This document shows positions 15,092 through 24,881 of a stretch of 63,542 bases of DNA, piece by piece. Made by a program: the position numbers and the translations under genes. Source of the stretch: Ferrovibrio sp. (GTDB taxonomy: Bacteria; Pseudomonadota; Alphaproteobacteria; Ferrovibrionales; Ferrovibrionaceae); assembly GCF_019636075.1 (NCBI RefSeq), contig NZ_JAHBYG010000021.1, positions 1 through 63,542 of the forward strand, in the 5' to 3' direction. The number at the start of each line of letters is the position of its first letter. Position 1 is the first letter of the stretch. A model generated the notes under the pieces. That model ran no database searches, had not been told where the DNA came from, and was given only the letters and a program-made list of their open reading frames with translations.

Positions 15092-16500
15092 TCCGCCAGC
15101 TTGCGCACCTCGCCGGACGCGGCGATATGGCCATCGCGCACGAAGCGTTCGTGATTGCCGTCGATGGCATCCAGTTTGTAGAGATAGTTCACCATCAGGC
15201 CGGCGGATTCCTTGAAGCCCTTTGCCGAGCGGTCGCCCAGCCAATTCAGCCGGTGCACCTCGGCGCCATTGCTCAAATGGAAGCGCGCCACCGGATCGCG
15301 CGGCTTGTCTCGGCTCTTGGCGGTCAGCAGATAGCGGGCGCAAAGCCGCAACAGCGGCAGCTTCAGCGCCTTGGCCAGCGCGGCATTCTCGGCCCAGTCG
15401 CTGCCTTTCAACAGATCGGGCAGCATGCCCTTGGAAAAACGCTCCCCCAAAGCCGCAGTCAACGCCTCGCGGTCAGATGCCTTCACCACGTTGGGCAGGC
15501 CTTCCGCTATCGCCTCGCGCAGCCATGCCGAGAAACCGGGGATCGGCGACAGCGTGGAAAAGGTTTTCAAATTGGGCAATTCACGGCTCAGATCGTCAAC
15601 CACCCGCTTGATCAGAAAGTTGCCAAACGAAATGCCGCGCAGGCCGGCCTGGGTGTTGGAAATCGAATAGAAAATCGCGGTATCGGCTTCGCGCGGATCA
15701 AGCACCGGCTGTGCCTGATCCAACAGCGCCTGCACATTGCCGGAAAGCCCGCGCACCAGCGCCACCTCCACGAAAATCAACGGCTCCAGCGGCATGCGTG
15801 GATGGAAAAAGGCATAGCAGCGGCGGTCGCTGTCCAGCCGGTTGCGCAGATCATCCCAGCTTTCGATGGCATGCACGGCTTCATAGGCGATCAGCTTTTC
15901 CAGCAAAGCCGCCGGGCTGTTCCAACCGATGCGCTGCATCTCCAGGAAACCAACGTCGAACCAAGCGGCGAACAGATCCTCCAGATCGCCATCCAGCAAG
16001 GTCAATTCAGGTTGCGATTTGGCGAAGCGCGCCGCCTCGGCCCGCAGATCGACCAGGAATTTCACTCCCTGCGGCAAGGCCGTGAATTGGGTGAGCAGCC
16101 TTTGCCGCGCAGGTGCAAGCGCTTGACGCAACACGCGCTCGGCCTTCTGCCGCGCCAGCGGCGTGGCGGCGCCTTGCACGGCTTCCATCGCTTTGCGGAC
16201 GGCGGCTTCATCGGTGCCGAAATCGCCGGCAAGTGCGGCAAGAAAACCGCGCCGCCCTTCTTCATTGAGATCGAGATAAAGCCGGCCCAGAGCGGCGGCC
16301 CGCGCGCGGGCTGTCACCTCGCCGCCGCGCTCTTCCAGGCATTCGCGAAACAGCTTGCGCAGCTTGTCCGCATCCTTGGCGGACAGCACGCCGTCGCGCG
16401 GCTGGATCGTCGCCTCGCCGCCGCCGAAACTCCGCCAAGTTCCCAGCAAACCGCGCAGGCCGCGTTCGAGGAGATCGGTGGTGGATGGCAGCGTCACCAT
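15088..16500 (-). CDS. Malonyl-CoA decarboxylase
   Basis: A 470-residue MLYCD-family enzyme that converts malonyl-CoA to acetyl-CoA and CO2. The acetyltransferase-like C-terminal domain is clear: AIFYSISNTQAGLRGISFGNF, TFSTLSPIPGF, and near the end ARFHLSNGAEVHRLNWLGD and GLMVNYLYKL. An N-terminal helical domain precedes it (residues about 1-130). The start ATG 16500 is followed by MVTLPSTTDLLERGL; longer versions would overlap the RatA-like gene. In rhizobia the enzyme is encoded in mat operons with malonyl-CoA synthetase and a carrier; no such partners are here. It could instead adjust malonyl-CoA for lipid synthesis. Confidence 0.93.
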   Translation of the reverse strand: MVTLPSTTDLLERGLRGLLGTWRSFGGGEATIQPRDGVLSAKDADKLRKLFRECLEERGGEVTARARAAALGRLYLDLNEEGRRGFLAALAGDFGTDEAAVRKAMEAVQGAATPLARQKAERVLRQALAPARQRLLTQFTALPQGVKFLVDLRAEAARFAKSQPELTLLDGDLEDLFAAWFDVGFLEMQRIGWNSPAALLEKLIAYEAVHAIESWDDLRNRLDSDRRCYAFFHPRMPLEPLIFVEVALVRGLSGNVQALLDQAQPVLDPREADTAIFYSISNTQAGLRGISFGNFLIKRVVDDLSRELPNLKTFSTLSPIPGFSAWLREAIAEGLPNVVKASDREALTAALGERFSKGMLPDLLKGSDWAENAALAKALKLPLLRLCARYLLTAKSRDKPRDPVARFHLSNGAEVHRLNWLGDRSAKGFKESAGLMVNYLYKLDAIDGNHERFVRDGHIAASGEVRKLAD

Positions 16501-16516
16501 GGGAATGCTCCGATGA

Positions 16517-16978
16517 TTATCCGGTCCGTTGCAGGCTGGCTGCTGGCGATCCGTAAAGCTGCGCCGCGCGGCTTTCAAACGCCGCCACCATGCGCCGAAC
16601 GGCTTCGCTGAACAGCACCTCGATGGCCTTTTGCAGCAGCTTGGAGCGGAATTCGAAATCGACATGGAAGTCGATCTCGCAGCCATCGGGATGCGGTAAA
16701 AACAGCCAATGGTTCTTCAAATATTTGAACGGCCCATCGGTATAGGCCACGTCGATACGCTGCTTGGTGGGGTCCAGCGTGACGCGTGAAGTGAAGCGTT
16801 CTCGAAACATCTTGAAGCCGATGATCAGATCGGCCACCAGGAAATTCTCGCCGCGCTCGCGGATACGCGCACCCATGCACCAGGGCAGGAATTGCGGATA
16901 ATCCTGCACGCCCGCCACCAGATCGTAGAGTTGATCCGGGCGATAACGCAGCACGCGGCGTTCGTTATGAACCGGCAT
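16517..16978 (-). CDS. RatA/Coq10-type START-domain protein
   Basis: A 153-residue SRPBCC/START-domain protein with [26 protein letters not shown] at the N terminus and [24 protein letters not shown] in the middle, the standard pattern of the RatA/Coq10 family. In mitochondria Coq10 binds ubiquinone and supports respiration; bacterial homologues were also named RatA for an effect on ribosome association. In alphaproteobacteria it commonly sits beside lipA, as here: its start overlaps the end of lipA by 14 bases. A ubiquinone-binding role is the more natural reading in this context. Confidence 0.9.
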   Translation of the reverse strand: MPVHNERRVLRYRPDQLYDLVAGVQDYPQFLPWCMGARIRERGENFLVADLIIGFKMFRERFTSRVTLDPTKQRIDVAYTDGPFKYLKNHWLFLPHPDGCEIDFHVDFEFRSKLLQKAIEVLFSEAVRRMVAAFESRAAQLYGSPAASLQRTG

Positions 16979-17936
16979 TCTCGCCTGCCGGGCTTTGAGC
17001 TGCCAGGCGCGCCAGACGCGCAGCCTTCAGCCGTGCGAAATCCTCGCCGGCATGATGCGACGAGCGGGTGAGCGGCGAAGACGCCACCTGTAGAAAGCCC
17101 TTCGAGAGGCCGATGGTCTTCAGCGTCTCGAATTCATCGGGCGGCAGGAAGCGCGCCACGGCGGCATGTTTGCGGGTGGGTTGCAGATACTGACCCAGGG
17201 TAAGGAAATCCACATCGGCCACGCGCAGATCGTCCATCACCTGCATCAGCTCCACCGTCTCCTCGCCCAAGCCCACCATCAGGCCGGATTTGGTGAAGAT
17301 CGCCGGATCGAGTTCGCGCACCCGGGCCAGCAATTGCAGCGAAGCGAAATAGCGCGCACCGGGCCGGATCGAAGGATACAGGCGCGGCACGGTTTCCAGA
17401 TTGTGGTTATACACATCCGGTTTCGCCGCCACCACGGCTTCTATCGCACCGGGCTTACGCAGAAAATCCGGCGTGAGGATTTCAACCGTGGTGCTGGGCG
17501 AAGCCTTGCGGATTTCCTCGATGGTGCGCACGAACTGCTTGGCGCCGCCATCGGGCAGATCGTCGCGGTCCACCGAGGTGATCACCACATGATGCAGGCC
17601 CAGCTTGCCCACGGCTTCCGCCACATGGGCCGGCTCGCTCATATCCACGCCCATCGGCTTGCCGGTGGCCACGTTGCAGAAAGCACAGGCCCGGGTGCAG
17701 ACCGCGCCCAGGATCATCACCGTGGCATGCTTCTGCTTCCAGCATTCGCCCAGATTGGGGCAGGCCGCTTCCTCGCACACCGTGTTCAGCTTCAACTCGC
17801 GCATCAGGCTGCGGGTGGCAGCCACTTCCGGCGCGGTGGGCGCCTTGGCGCGGATCCAGTCTGGTTTGCGCAGCACCGGCGTATCGGGCTTATGGGCTTT
17901 TTCCGGGTGGCGCAGAGCGGCAGGTTGAACGGTCAC
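16965..17936 (-). CDS. lipA: Lipoyl synthase LipA
   Basis: A 323-residue radical SAM enzyme that inserts two sulfurs into octanoyl groups on lipoyl domains. The auxiliary cluster motif is [12 protein letters not shown] (near residues 55-66) and the radical SAM motif [13 protein letters not shown] follows near 80. DPQ-like motifs [17 protein letters not shown] and the C-terminal SSHHAGEDF are also family features. Translation starts at GTG 17936, two bases after the stop of the preceding gene. The substrates are the lipoyl domains of PdhB and PdhC encoded a few genes upstream, so the region gathers the complex and its cofactor synthesis. Confidence 0.97.
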   Translation of the reverse strand: MTVQPAALRHPEKAHKPDTPVLRKPDWIRAKAPTAPEVAATRSLMRELKLNTVCEEAACPNLGECWKQKHATVMILGAVCTRACAFCNVATGKPMGVDMSEPAHVAEAVGKLGLHHVVITSVDRDDLPDGGAKQFVRTIEEIRKASPSTTVEILTPDFLRKPGAIEAVVAAKPDVYNHNLETVPRLYPSIRPGARYFASLQLLARVRELDPAIFTKSGLMVGLGEETVELMQVMDDLRVADVDFLTLGQYLQPTRKHAAVARFLPPDEFETLKTIGLSKGFLQVASSPLTRSSHHAGEDFARLKAARLARLAAQSPAGENAGS

Positions 17937-17938
17937 GG

Positions 17939-18385
17939 CTACCTCGACGACAAGCTGGCTTCCAGCAGCGCATCCAGATCGATGCGCACCCGGCTGGCAT
18001 TCAGGCGCACCTGCGGCAGAATCGCCCGCCGCTCCATGCTGCCAAGCGCCAGCCGCATGATGAAGTTAGTGCCTTCCAGGCGATAGGAAAGCGCATAATC
18101 CTTGCCGGAATGCTTTACAATCACTTCGGCCAATGGCGGCAATTCGGCTAGACGGCCTAGCACACCCTCTTCGAAGCGCAATACCACCTTGATCTTGCGC
18201 TCGTCCAGCGCCTCGGCGAAGGCCTCGAAAGCCGGCCGCACCACCTCAGCGATATGCTCGGAAAACCGCCGAAACGCCTCGGCATCGCGGCGCGCCTGAA
18301 TATGCGCCTGCTTTTCGGCAGCATCCTTGCCATCGCGCTCGCGTTGCTGCAGATCGGCGATTTTCTTGAGAAAATGCTCTTTCAT
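17939..18385 (-). CDS. Hypothetical protein between lpdA and lipA
   Basis: A 148-residue soluble protein from ATG 18385 ([19 protein letters not shown]); an in-frame TTG lies two codons upstream. The first 60 residues are a charged helix, probably a coiled coil ([19 protein letters not shown]), followed by a mixed alpha/beta part with [26 protein letters not shown] and an end [10 protein letters not shown]. No catalytic motif or membrane segment is seen and I do not recognise a family. Its stop lies two bases before the GTG start of lipA, so it is probably co-transcribed with lpdA and lipA. Confidence 0.75.
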   Translation of the reverse strand: MKEHFLKKIADLQQRERDGKDAAEKQAHIQARRDAEAFRRFSEHIAEVVRPAFEAFAEALDERKIKVVLRFEEGVLGRLAELPPLAEVIVKHSGKDYALSYRLEGTNFIMRLALGSMERRAILPQVRLNASRVRIDLDALLEASLSSR

Positions 18386-18420
18386 GATCAATAGACTAGC
18401 AGATTCTGCCCACCGACTCT

Positions 18421-19827
18421 CTAGTAATTCAGGGCCTTGCCATAAGCATCCAGCACGGATTCATGCATCATCTCGCTCAGCGTGGGATGCGGGAAGATCG
18501 CATGCATCAGGTCGGTTTCGGTGGTTTCCAGCGTCTTGGCGATGCCGAAGCCCTGGATCATCTCGGTCACTTCGGCGCCGATCATATGCGCGCCCAGCAA
18601 TTCGCCGGTCTTGGCATCGAACACGGTCTTCACCAGGCCTTCCGGCTCGCCCAGCGCAATCGCCTTGCCATTGGCCAGGAATGGATAGCGCCCCACCTTC
18701 ACCTCATGGCCCTTGGCCTTGGCTGCCGCCTCGGTGAGGCCCACGCTGGCAACCTGCGGCGTACAATATGTGCAGCCCGGAATGTTGGATGTATCCAGCG
18801 GATGCACATCTTTCAGCCCGGCGATCTTCTCCACGCAGATCACGCCTTCATGGCCGGCCTTATGCGCCAGCCAGGGCGGGCCGGTGAGGTCGCCGATGGC
18901 ATAGATGCCTGGCTCCGCCGTGCGGCTATATTCGTCCACCACGATATGCGTGCGATCCACTTTGATCTTGGTGCCTTCCAGGCCGATATTCTCCACATTG
19001 CCCACGATGCCGACAGCCAGGATCACGCGCTCCACGGTGAGGCTGGTTTCCTTGCCGGCCTTGTCCTTCAACGTGGCGGTCACGCTGTCGGCGGCCTTGT
19101 TCAGCGCCGTCACCGTGGTGCCGAGATGGATTTTCATGCCCTGCTTCTCGAAGGCCTTCTTCGCCAGGGCGGAGATTTCCTCATCCTCCACCGGCAGAAC
19201 ACGGTCCATCACCTCCACCACCGTCACCTCGCAACCGAGCGTGCGGTAGAAGCTGGCGAATTCGATGCCGATGGCGCCCGAGCCGATCACCAGCAGGCTT
19301 TTCGGCAAAGCCTTCGGGATCATGGCTTCCTTGTAGGTCCAAACCAGCTTGCCATCGGGTTCCAGGCCGGGCAGCGAGCGGGCACGGGCGCCTGTGGCCA
19401 GGATGATATGCTTGGCCGCGAGATCGGCCACCGGCTTACCATCCTTAGTCACCTTCACCTTACCGGGCCCGTTCAGGGTACCCTGGCCGTCGAACACGGT
19501 GATCTTGTGCTTCTTCATCAGGAACTTCACGCCGCCGGAAAGCTGGCCCGCCACCTTGCGCGACCGCTCCACCACCTTGGCGGCATCGATGGTCACCTTG
19601 CCTTCCACCTTGAAGCCGAAAGCATCGGCATGCTGGATATGGCTGTAGATTTCCGCCGAACGCAGCAAAGCCTTGGTGGGAATGCAGCCCCAGTTCAGGC
19701 AGATGCCGCCCAGATGCTCGCGCTCGATGATCGCGGTCTTGAAGCCGAGTTGGCTGGCACGGATCGCGGTGGTATAGCCGCCCGGGCCGGAACCGACGAC
19801 GATGACATCGAATTGGCTGTCGCTCAT
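18421..19827 (-). CDS. lpdA: Dihydrolipoyl dehydrogenase (E3)
   Basis: A 468-residue flavoprotein disulfide reductase that reoxidises dihydrolipoamide and reduces NAD+. It shows the FAD motif VVGSGPGGYTTAIRASQLG, the redox disulfide GGICLNWGCIPTKALL near residue 42-50, the NAD motif IGSGAIGIEFASFY near 183, a second FAD motif GIYAIGDLTG and the C-terminal His-Glu pair in HPTLSEMMHESV. It is the E3 of the pyruvate complex encoded just upstream, with one SDR gene in between, and could also serve the 2-oxoglutarate and glycine cleavage complexes. Confidence 0.97.
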   Translation of the reverse strand: MSDSQFDVIVVGSGPGGYTTAIRASQLGFKTAIIEREHLGGICLNWGCIPTKALLRSAEIYSHIQHADAFGFKVEGKVTIDAAKVVERSRKVAGQLSGGVKFLMKKHKITVFDGQGTLNGPGKVKVTKDGKPVADLAAKHIILATGARARSLPGLEPDGKLVWTYKEAMIPKALPKSLLVIGSGAIGIEFASFYRTLGCEVTVVEVMDRVLPVEDEEISALAKKAFEKQGMKIHLGTTVTALNKAADSVTATLKDKAGKETSLTVERVILAVGIVGNVENIGLEGTKIKVDRTHIVVDEYSRTAEPGIYAIGDLTGPPWLAHKAGHEGVICVEKIAGLKDVHPLDTSNIPGCTYCTPQVASVGLTEAAAKAKGHEVKVGRYPFLANGKAIALGEPEGLVKTVFDAKTGELLGAHMIGAEVTEMIQGFGIAKTLETTETDLMHAIFPHPTLSEMMHESVLDAYGKALNY

Positions 19828-19836
19828 GGCGATCTC

Positions 19837-20535
19837 CTACAACGAACGGGTTATGCCGCCATCCACGCGCAGATTCTGGCCGGTGATATAGCCGGCATTC
19901 TCGGATAGCAGGAAACTCACCGCGCCGGCGATTTCTTCCACCCGGCCATAGCGCGCCATCGGGATGCGCGACTTGCGCTCGGGCTTTTCCGGCAGGCTGT
20001 CGATATAGCCCGGTAGCACATTGTTGATGCGGATGCCCTGCGCTGCGTATTCATCGGCATACACCTTGGTGAAAGCCGCAAGCGCCGCCCGCACCGGGCC
20101 GGAAACCGGAAATGCCGCCTCTGGCTCCAGCGTGGCATAGGTGAGGATATTCACGATGCTGCCGCCGCCTTGCTTCAGCATCACCGGCGTGACCAGCCGC
20201 AGCATGCGCACGACACTCAGATGCACCAGCTCGAAACCCTGCAGCCAGGCTTCGTCGCTGATCTCCAGCAACGCACCCTTGGGCGGATGGCCGGTATTGT
20301 TCACCACGGCATCGATGCGGCCATAAGCATCCAGCGTCAGCTTCACCAGCTTTTCGGTGTCAGTTGCGGATGCATTGGAGCCATCCACGCCGATGCCGCC
20401 CAAGCTTTCCGCCAGCTTTTTCGCCGCGCCCGAAGGCGACATGGCGGCGACCTTGTAGCCTTCCCCCGCCAGGCGTTTGAGCACGGCTGCGCCCATGCCC
20501 TTGCCGGCGCCAGTGACGATGGCAACCTTGCTCAT
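19837..20535 (-). CDS. SDR-fold protein lacking the YxxxK catalytic pair
   Basis: A 232-residue Rossmann-fold protein of the short-chain dehydrogenase/reductase type. The cofactor motif TGAGKGMG (8-15) and the NNTG motif (80-83) are intact, as is the structural DGG near the C terminus. At the active site, however, the usual Ser reads as Ile/Thr (NILT, 130-133) and the YxxxK pair is replaced by S146-x3-R150 (FPVSGPVRAALAAFTK). It may therefore be a non-catalytic or altered-function SDR. It is inserted between pdhC and lpdA on the same strand with about 10-base gaps, so it is expressed with the pyruvate dehydrogenase genes. Confidence 0.85.
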   Translation of the reverse strand: MSKVAIVTGAGKGMGAAVLKRLAGEGYKVAAMSPSGAAKKLAESLGGIGVDGSNASATDTEKLVKLTLDAYGRIDAVVNNTGHPPKGALLEISDEAWLQGFELVHLSVVRMLRLVTPVMLKQGGGSIVNILTYATLEPEAAFPVSGPVRAALAAFTKVYADEYAAQGIRINNVLPGYIDSLPEKPERKSRIPMARYGRVEEIAGAVSFLLSENAGYITGQNLRVDGGITRSL

Positions 20536-20545
20536 GGCACAAGCC

Positions 20546-21835
20546 TCACAGCAACATGGTTAGCGGGTCGTCGATAAAGCCCTTGAAGGCTTGCAGGAAT
20601 TGTGCGCCCACCGCGCCATCTACCGCACGATGATCCACCGAGAGCGTGCAGGTCATGATGGTGGCCGGCACGATCTGCCCGTTCTTCACCACCGCGCGCT
20701 GCTCGCCCATGCCGACCGCGAGGATGCAGCCCTGCGGTGGATTGATCACCGCTTCGAACTGCTTCACGCCGAACATGCCCAGATTCGAAATCGAGAAAGT
20801 GCCGCCCTGGTATTCCTCCGGCTTCAGCTTGCCATCGCGGGCGCGCACGGCCAGGTCTTTCATCTCGGTGGCGATCTGGGTAAGGCCCTTACCCTCGGCC
20901 TGCTTGATGATCGGCGTGATAAGCCCAGCCGGCGTGGCCACCGCCACGGAAATATCGGCATGCTCGTAATACATCATGCCGCTATCGTCGTAGCTGGCAT
21001 TGGCCGTGGGTACTTTCTTCAACGCCAGCGCCACCGCGCGGATGACGAAATCATTCACGCTGATCTTGGCATCGGTCTTGTCGTTGAGCCGCTTGCGCAA
21101 GCTGAGCAACTCATCGATCTCGGTATCGATGGTGAGATAGAAATGCGGCACCGTCTGCTTGGACTCGGTGAGCCGGCGCGCGATGGTTTTGCGCATGCCC
21201 GAAAGCGGTTCCAGCTTGTAGGGCATCTTAAGCAGATCGGCCAATTGCCGCGCGCCCGGACCGGACGGTGCCGGTGCAGCAGATTTGGCCGCAGCAGCAG
21301 CGACAGGCGCTGCCGCTTTCGCACCACCGCCGGCAATGGCGGCTTCCACATCGGATTTCACGATACGGCCACGCGGCCCGCTGCCGGCAACCGCCTTGAG
21401 ATCGAGGTTATTCTGCTGCGCGATACGCTTGGCCAGAGGCGACGCGATCACGCGGCTGCCTTCGGTTTTCGCGGGGGCCGCCACAGGTGCAGGCTTCGGC
21501 GCCGGTGCGGGGGCAGCCGCGACCGGAGCAACCGCAGGTGCCGGGGCTGGTGCTGGCGCTGGTGCCGCAGCCGGCGCCGCGCCGGGCTTTTCATCCTCGC
21601 CGCGCAGCACGGCAATCGGCGTATTCACCGCCACGCCTTCGCTGCCTTCCGGCACCAAGATCTTCTCGATCACGCCTTCATCCACGGCTTCGAATTCCAT
21701 CGTCGCCTTGTCGGTTTCGATCTCGGCCATCACATCGCCGGCCTTGACCGTATCGCCTTCCTTCACCAGCCATTTGCCGAGTTTGCCCTCGGTCATAGTG
21801 GGCGAAAGCGCGGGCATCAGGATTTGGATTGCCAT
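20546..21835 (-). CDS. pdhC: Pyruvate dehydrogenase complex E2, dihydrolipoamide acetyltransferase
   Basis: A 429-residue acetyltransferase that forms the core of the pyruvate dehydrogenase complex. In order: one lipoyl domain (1-80, lipoylated Lys in ETDKATMEF), an Ala/Pro-rich flexible linker, a peripheral-subunit-binding domain ([20 protein letters not shown], near 138-172, ending [11 protein letters not shown]), a second Ala-rich linker, and the catalytic domain ending with [17 protein letters not shown], where the His and Asp are catalytic. I chose ATG 21835, which starts the lipoyl domain. The lipoyl-domain DNA is almost identical to that of pdhB. Confidence 0.97.
   Translation of the reverse strand: MAIQILMPALSPTMTEGKLGKWLVKEGDTVKAGDVMAEIETDKATMEFEAVDEGVIEKILVPEGSEGVAVNTPIAVLRGEDEKPGAAPAAAPAPAPAPAPAVAPVAAAPAPAPKPAPVAAPAKTEGSRVIASPLAKRIAQQNNLDLKAVAGSGPRGRIVKSDVEAAIAGGGAKAAAPVAAAAAKSAAPAPSGPGARQLADLLKMPYKLEPLSGMRKTIARRLTESKQTVPHFYLTIDTEIDELLSLRKRLNDKTDAKISVNDFVIRAVALALKKVPTANASYDDSGMMYYEHADISVAVATPAGLITPIIKQAEGKGLTQIATEMKDLAVRARDGKLKPEEYQGGTFSISNLGMFGVKQFEAVINPPQGCILAVGMGEQRAVVKNGQIVPATIMTCTLSVDHRAVDGAVGAQFLQAFKGFIDDPLTMLL
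21612..21820 (-). repeat. Lipoyl-domain DNA repeat, copy in pdhC
   Basis: About 209 bases match 23000-23208 (in pdhB) with only about seven differences by eye, in the same orientation. Synonymous positions are conserved too, so the two lipoyl domains appear to be kept alike by recombination. Confidence 0.85.
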
Positions 21836-21846
21836 TGCGCCCTCCC

Positions 21847-23223
21847 TCAGCGATAGCAGACGGCGCGCGCCGCCTCGACCACTTCGGCCACGCTGGGCAG
21901 AGCCAGCTTTTCCAGATTGGCGGCATAGGGCATCGGCACATCCTTGCCCGTCACACGCAGCACTGGCGCATCCAGATCGTCGAAGGCTTCGGCCATCACG
22001 CGGGCGGCGATTTCGGCACCCACGCCGGATTGCGGGAAGCCTTCTTCCACCGTCACCAGACGGTTGGTCTTGCGCACGCTGGCGAGAATGGTGGCGGTAT
22101 CCATCGGGCGGATGGTGCGCAGATCGATCACCTCGGCCTCGATGCCCTGCTTGGCGAGTTCTTCCGCCGCCTGCAGGCAATAGCCGACGGAGATCGAATA
22201 GCCCACCAGCGTTACATCCTTGCCGGCCCGCGCGATACGCGCCTTGCCGATCGGCACCACGTAATCTTCCAGCTTCGGCACCTCGAAGCTGCGGCCATAG
22301 AGAATCTCATTCTCCAACACGATCACCGGATTGGGATCGCGGATCGCGGCCTTGATCAAGCCCTTGAAATCGGCGGCGCTGTATGGCGCCACCACTTTCA
22401 GGCCCGGGATATGCGAATACCACGCGGCATAGCATTGGCTATGCTGCGCCGCCACGCGGGCCGCCGCGCCGTTGGGGCCACGGAACACGATGGGACAGCC
22501 CATCTGGCCGCCAGACATATACAGCGTCTTGGCCGCCGAATTGACGATCTGGTCGATCGCCTGCATGGAGAAGTTGAAGGTCATGAATTCGACAATCGGC
22601 CGCAAGCCGCCAAAGGCCGCGCCCACGCCCAGGCCGGTGAAGCCCATTTCGGTGATCGGCGTATCGATCACGCGCTGTGGGCCGAATTCATCCAGCATGC
22701 CCTGACTGATCTTGTAGGCGCCCTGATACTGACCCACTTCCTCGCCCATCAGGAACACGCTTTTGTCGCGCCGCATCTCCTCGCTCATGCCCTCGCGCAA
22801 GGCTTCGCGCACGGTCATGGTCACCATCTCGGTGCCGGCGGGTATGTCGGGATCGGCAAGCTCCTTGGCCGGTGCCGTATGCACGGCCGGGGCAGCCGCA
22901 GGCGCTGCCGGGGCCGCAGCAGCCGGGGCAGCTGCCGCCGGGACAGTTGCCGCCGGGGCGGCGGCTGGCGCTGTCGTGGCGCCCTCGCCGCTCAGCAGCG
23001 CAATCGGCGTATTCACCGCCACGCCTTCCGTGCCTTCCGGCACCAGGATCTTCTCGATCACGCCTTCATCAACGGCTTCGAATTCCATCGTCGCCTTGTC
23101 GGTCTCGATCTCGGCCATCACATCGCCGGCCTTGACCGTATCGCCTTCCTTCACCAGCCATTTGCCGAGTTTGCCCTCGGTCATCGTGGGCGAAAGTGCG
23201 GGCATCAGAATTTCAATCGACAT
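21847..23223 (-). CDS. pdhB: Pyruvate dehydrogenase complex E1 component, beta subunit with lipoyl domain
   Basis: A 458-residue E1-beta with an extra N-terminal lipoyl domain (1-80), an Ala/Pro-rich linker (to about 133) and the transketolase-like catalytic domain. The core shows [34 protein letters not shown] (shown here in part: the Glu in MGEEVG activates thiamine diphosphate), [18 protein letters not shown] and [17 protein letters not shown] lipoylated E1-beta is known from alphaproteobacteria such as Zymomonas and Sinorhizobium. It lies between pdhA and pdhC with short gaps. Confidence 0.97.
   Translation of the reverse strand: MSIEILMPALSPTMTEGKLGKWLVKEGDTVKAGDVMAEIETDKATMEFEAVDEGVIEKILVPEGTEGVAVNTPIALLSGEGATTAPAAAPAATVPAAAAPAAAAPAAPAAAPAVHTAPAKELADPDIPAGTEMVTMTVREALREGMSEEMRRDKSVFLMGEEVGQYQGAYKISQGMLDEFGPQRVIDTPITEMGFTGLGVGAAFGGLRPIVEFMTFNFSMQAIDQIVNSAAKTLYMSGGQMGCPIVFRGPNGAAARVAAQHSQCYAAWYSHIPGLKVVAPYSAADFKGLIKAAIRDPNPVIVLENEILYGRSFEVPKLEDYVVPIGKARIARAGKDVTLVGYSISVGYCLQAAEELAKQGIEAEVIDLRTIRPMDTATILASVRKTNRLVTVEEGFPQSGVGAEIAARVMAEAFDDLDAPVLRVTGKDVPMPYAANLEKLALPSVAEVVEAARAVCYR
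23000..23208 (-). repeat. Lipoyl-domain DNA repeat, copy in pdhB
   Basis: This is the partner of the copy at 21612-21820. The ends of the near identity coincide with the lipoyl domain, and the linkers beyond it differ. Confidence 0.85.
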
Positions 23224-23239
23224 TGCGCGCGCTCCCAGC

Positions 23240-24259
23240 TCAGGCTTCTACGGTAATATCGGTCCAGAGTTCCGACGCATCGGGCTCCGGGTTGTTCTGG
23301 CTGAAATCGGCGGCCTTCTGCACGATCTCCTTCACATCCTTGTCGACGGCCTTGAGCGCGTCTTCATCGGCCAACTTGTTGTCCAGCAGCAAGGCGCGCA
23401 CCTGATCGATCGGATCATGCTCGGCGCGCATCTTGGAGACCTCCTCCTTGCTGCGGTATTTCGCCGGATCGGACATGGAATGGCCGCGATAGCGGTAGGT
23501 CATCATCTCAAGGATGATCGGGCCCTTGCCGGCGCGGCAATGCGCCACCGCCTGCTCGCCGGCCTCGCGCACCGCCGTCACATTCATGCCATCCACCTGA
23601 CGGCCCGGCACACCGAAGCTTTCGCCGCGCTTGTACAGCGCCGGCTGGGCCGAGGCGCGCGCCAGCGAGGTGCCCATGGCGTATTGGTTATTCTCGATCA
23701 CATAGATGACCGGCAGCTTCCACAGCTCGGCCATATTGAAGCTCTCGTAGACCTGGCCCTGGTTCGCCGAGCCATCGCCGAAATAGCAGAAGGTGACGTT
23801 GTCGGTGCCTTTGTATTTCTGCGCAAAGGCCAGTCCGGTGCCCAGCGGCACCTGGGCGCCAACGATGCCATGGCCGCCATAGAAATTCTTCTCGCGGCTG
23901 AACATGTGCATCGAGCCGCCCTTACCCTTTGAGTAACCGCCGATGCGGCCGGTCAACTCGGCCATCACGCCGCCGGGGTCCATGCCGCAGGCCAGCATAT
24001 GGCCGTGGTCGCGGTAGGAGGTGATCACCGCATCGCCTTCCTTGGAGCAAGCCTGCAGGCCCACCACCACGGCTTCCTGGCCGATATAGAGATGGCAGAA
24101 GCCACCGATCAGGCCCATGCCGTAAAGCTGGCCGGCCTTCTCCTCGAACCGCCGGATCAGCAGCATGTCGCGGTAGAATTGCAGCAATTGCTTGCCATCC
24201 AGCGCCTGCGGCGCTTTTTTGTTGGCGCCACTCGCCGGCTTCGACGGCCCTTTAGGCAT
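23240..24259 (-). CDS. pdhA: Pyruvate dehydrogenase complex E1 component, alpha subunit
   Basis: A 339-residue thiamine diphosphate enzyme subunit that decarboxylates pyruvate with PdhB. It shows [22 protein letters not shown], the [16 protein letters not shown] segment, the ThDP-binding [20 protein letters not shown] (GDG...), and the phosphorylation-loop-like [15 protein letters not shown]. The first 20 residues are a basic, Ala/Pro-rich tail. The start is ATG 24259, preceded by GGGAGG; an earlier in-frame start at 24325 would lie in the promoter region. It is the first gene of the pdhA-pdhB-pdhC-SDR-lpdA-lipA series. Confidence 0.96.
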   Translation of the reverse strand: MPKGPSKPASGANKKAPQALDGKQLLQFYRDMLLIRRFEEKAGQLYGMGLIGGFCHLYIGQEAVVVGLQACSKEGDAVITSYRDHGHMLACGMDPGGVMAELTGRIGGYSKGKGGSMHMFSREKNFYGGHGIVGAQVPLGTGLAFAQKYKGTDNVTFCYFGDGSANQGQVYESFNMAELWKLPVIYVIENNQYAMGTSLARASAQPALYKRGESFGVPGRQVDGMNVTAVREAGEQAVAHCRAGKGPIILEMMTYRYRGHSMSDPAKYRSKEEVSKMRAEHDPIDQVRALLLDNKLADEDALKAVDKDVKEIVQKAADFSQNNPEPDASELWTDITVEA

Positions 24260-24365
24260 CGCTTCCTCCCGAAAATCACTCGAACCGAGATGGGACTCAG
24301 ATACAGGCCCTCTCATCGGGGCCAACTCTGGCAGCTAATTATCTGAAAACAAGGAAATTTTTGAC

Positions 24366-24388
24366 TGTTAACTGAATAATGGTTAACA
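24366..24388. promoter_or_regulatory. Inverted repeat upstream of pdhA
   Basis: TGTTAAC, nine bases, GTTAACA form a perfect dyad in the AT-rich gap before pdhA. Size and place suit an operator for the pyruvate dehydrogenase operon; the protein that would bind is unknown. Confidence 0.5.
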
Positions 24389-24407
24389 AGCGAAATTTAA
24401 TTTCGCT
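24389..24407 (-). terminator. Hairpin between the ftsB-like gene and pdhA
   Basis: AGCGAAAT and ATTTCGCT flank a three-base loop, 12 bases after the ftsB-like stop, followed on the minus strand by a short T-rich stretch. It may partly separate ftsB from pdhA transcription. Confidence 0.45.
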
Positions 24408-24418
24408 TTGCCCTATCC

Positions 24419-24730
24419 TCAACGATTGAGGATTACCATCTGGCGCTTACCCAGCAGGCCGAGAACGCTATGGCCCTGCTCTTCCAGCATATCCACATCC
24501 AGGCCATTGGTGCGCAAAAGATTGACCCGGCGCTCCAGCAACTGGCGTTCGGCGGTCACCTCGGCCAGGGCGGCCTCGGTTTCCTGAATCTGCACCAGCA
24601 GGCGGCTATGGGCATGGATGCCATGCTCGCCCTCGGCTGCGTGATAGCCGAAATAGGCGATGGTGGCGAAGCAGATCGCCGGCACGACAGCCGCCACGGA
24701 ATGGCGTTTGATTTCACGAAGAACACCCAT
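24419..24730 (-). CDS. ftsB: FtsB/DivIC-like septum formation initiator protein
   Basis: A 103-residue bitopic membrane protein. One membrane segment near residues 12-30 (VAAVVPAICFATIAYFGYHA) is followed by a coiled coil (IQETEAALAEVTAERQLLERRVNLLRT) and a short C-terminal LDVDMLEEQGHSVLGL. This is the layout of FtsB/DivIC, which links the FtsQ and FtsL division proteins in the periplasm. In alphaproteobacteria this gene typically lies between eno and pdhA. Here eno is about 2.7 kb further on, separated by the YgiB/YgiC-like module. Confidence 0.88.
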   Translation of the reverse strand: MGVLREIKRHSVAAVVPAICFATIAYFGYHAAEGEHGIHAHSRLLVQIQETEAALAEVTAERQLLERRVNLLRTNGLDVDMLEEQGHSVLGLLGKRQMVILNR

Positions 24731-24881
24731 ATGGGAATCGAATCATATCCGAGTCGCGGGGTCAATGGCTAATTCACGATTGCGCGAGAATCTTTCCATT
24801 GAGTCAAAGAATTAGCCCGAATCAGAGGTGGTTGTGGAGTTAGCCCTTTCAACCAGCCGCAGGTATGCCTATGTTATCGGC

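Noticed and set aside
16517..16978. RatA-like gene as a toxin of a toxin-antitoxin pair
   Set aside because: No antitoxin gene is adjacent and the START-domain pattern beside lipA fits the Coq10-type role better.
21612..23208. The 209-bp direct repeat as an insertion element
   Set aside because: It is precisely the lipoyl-domain coding sequence of two proteins and has no inverted ends.
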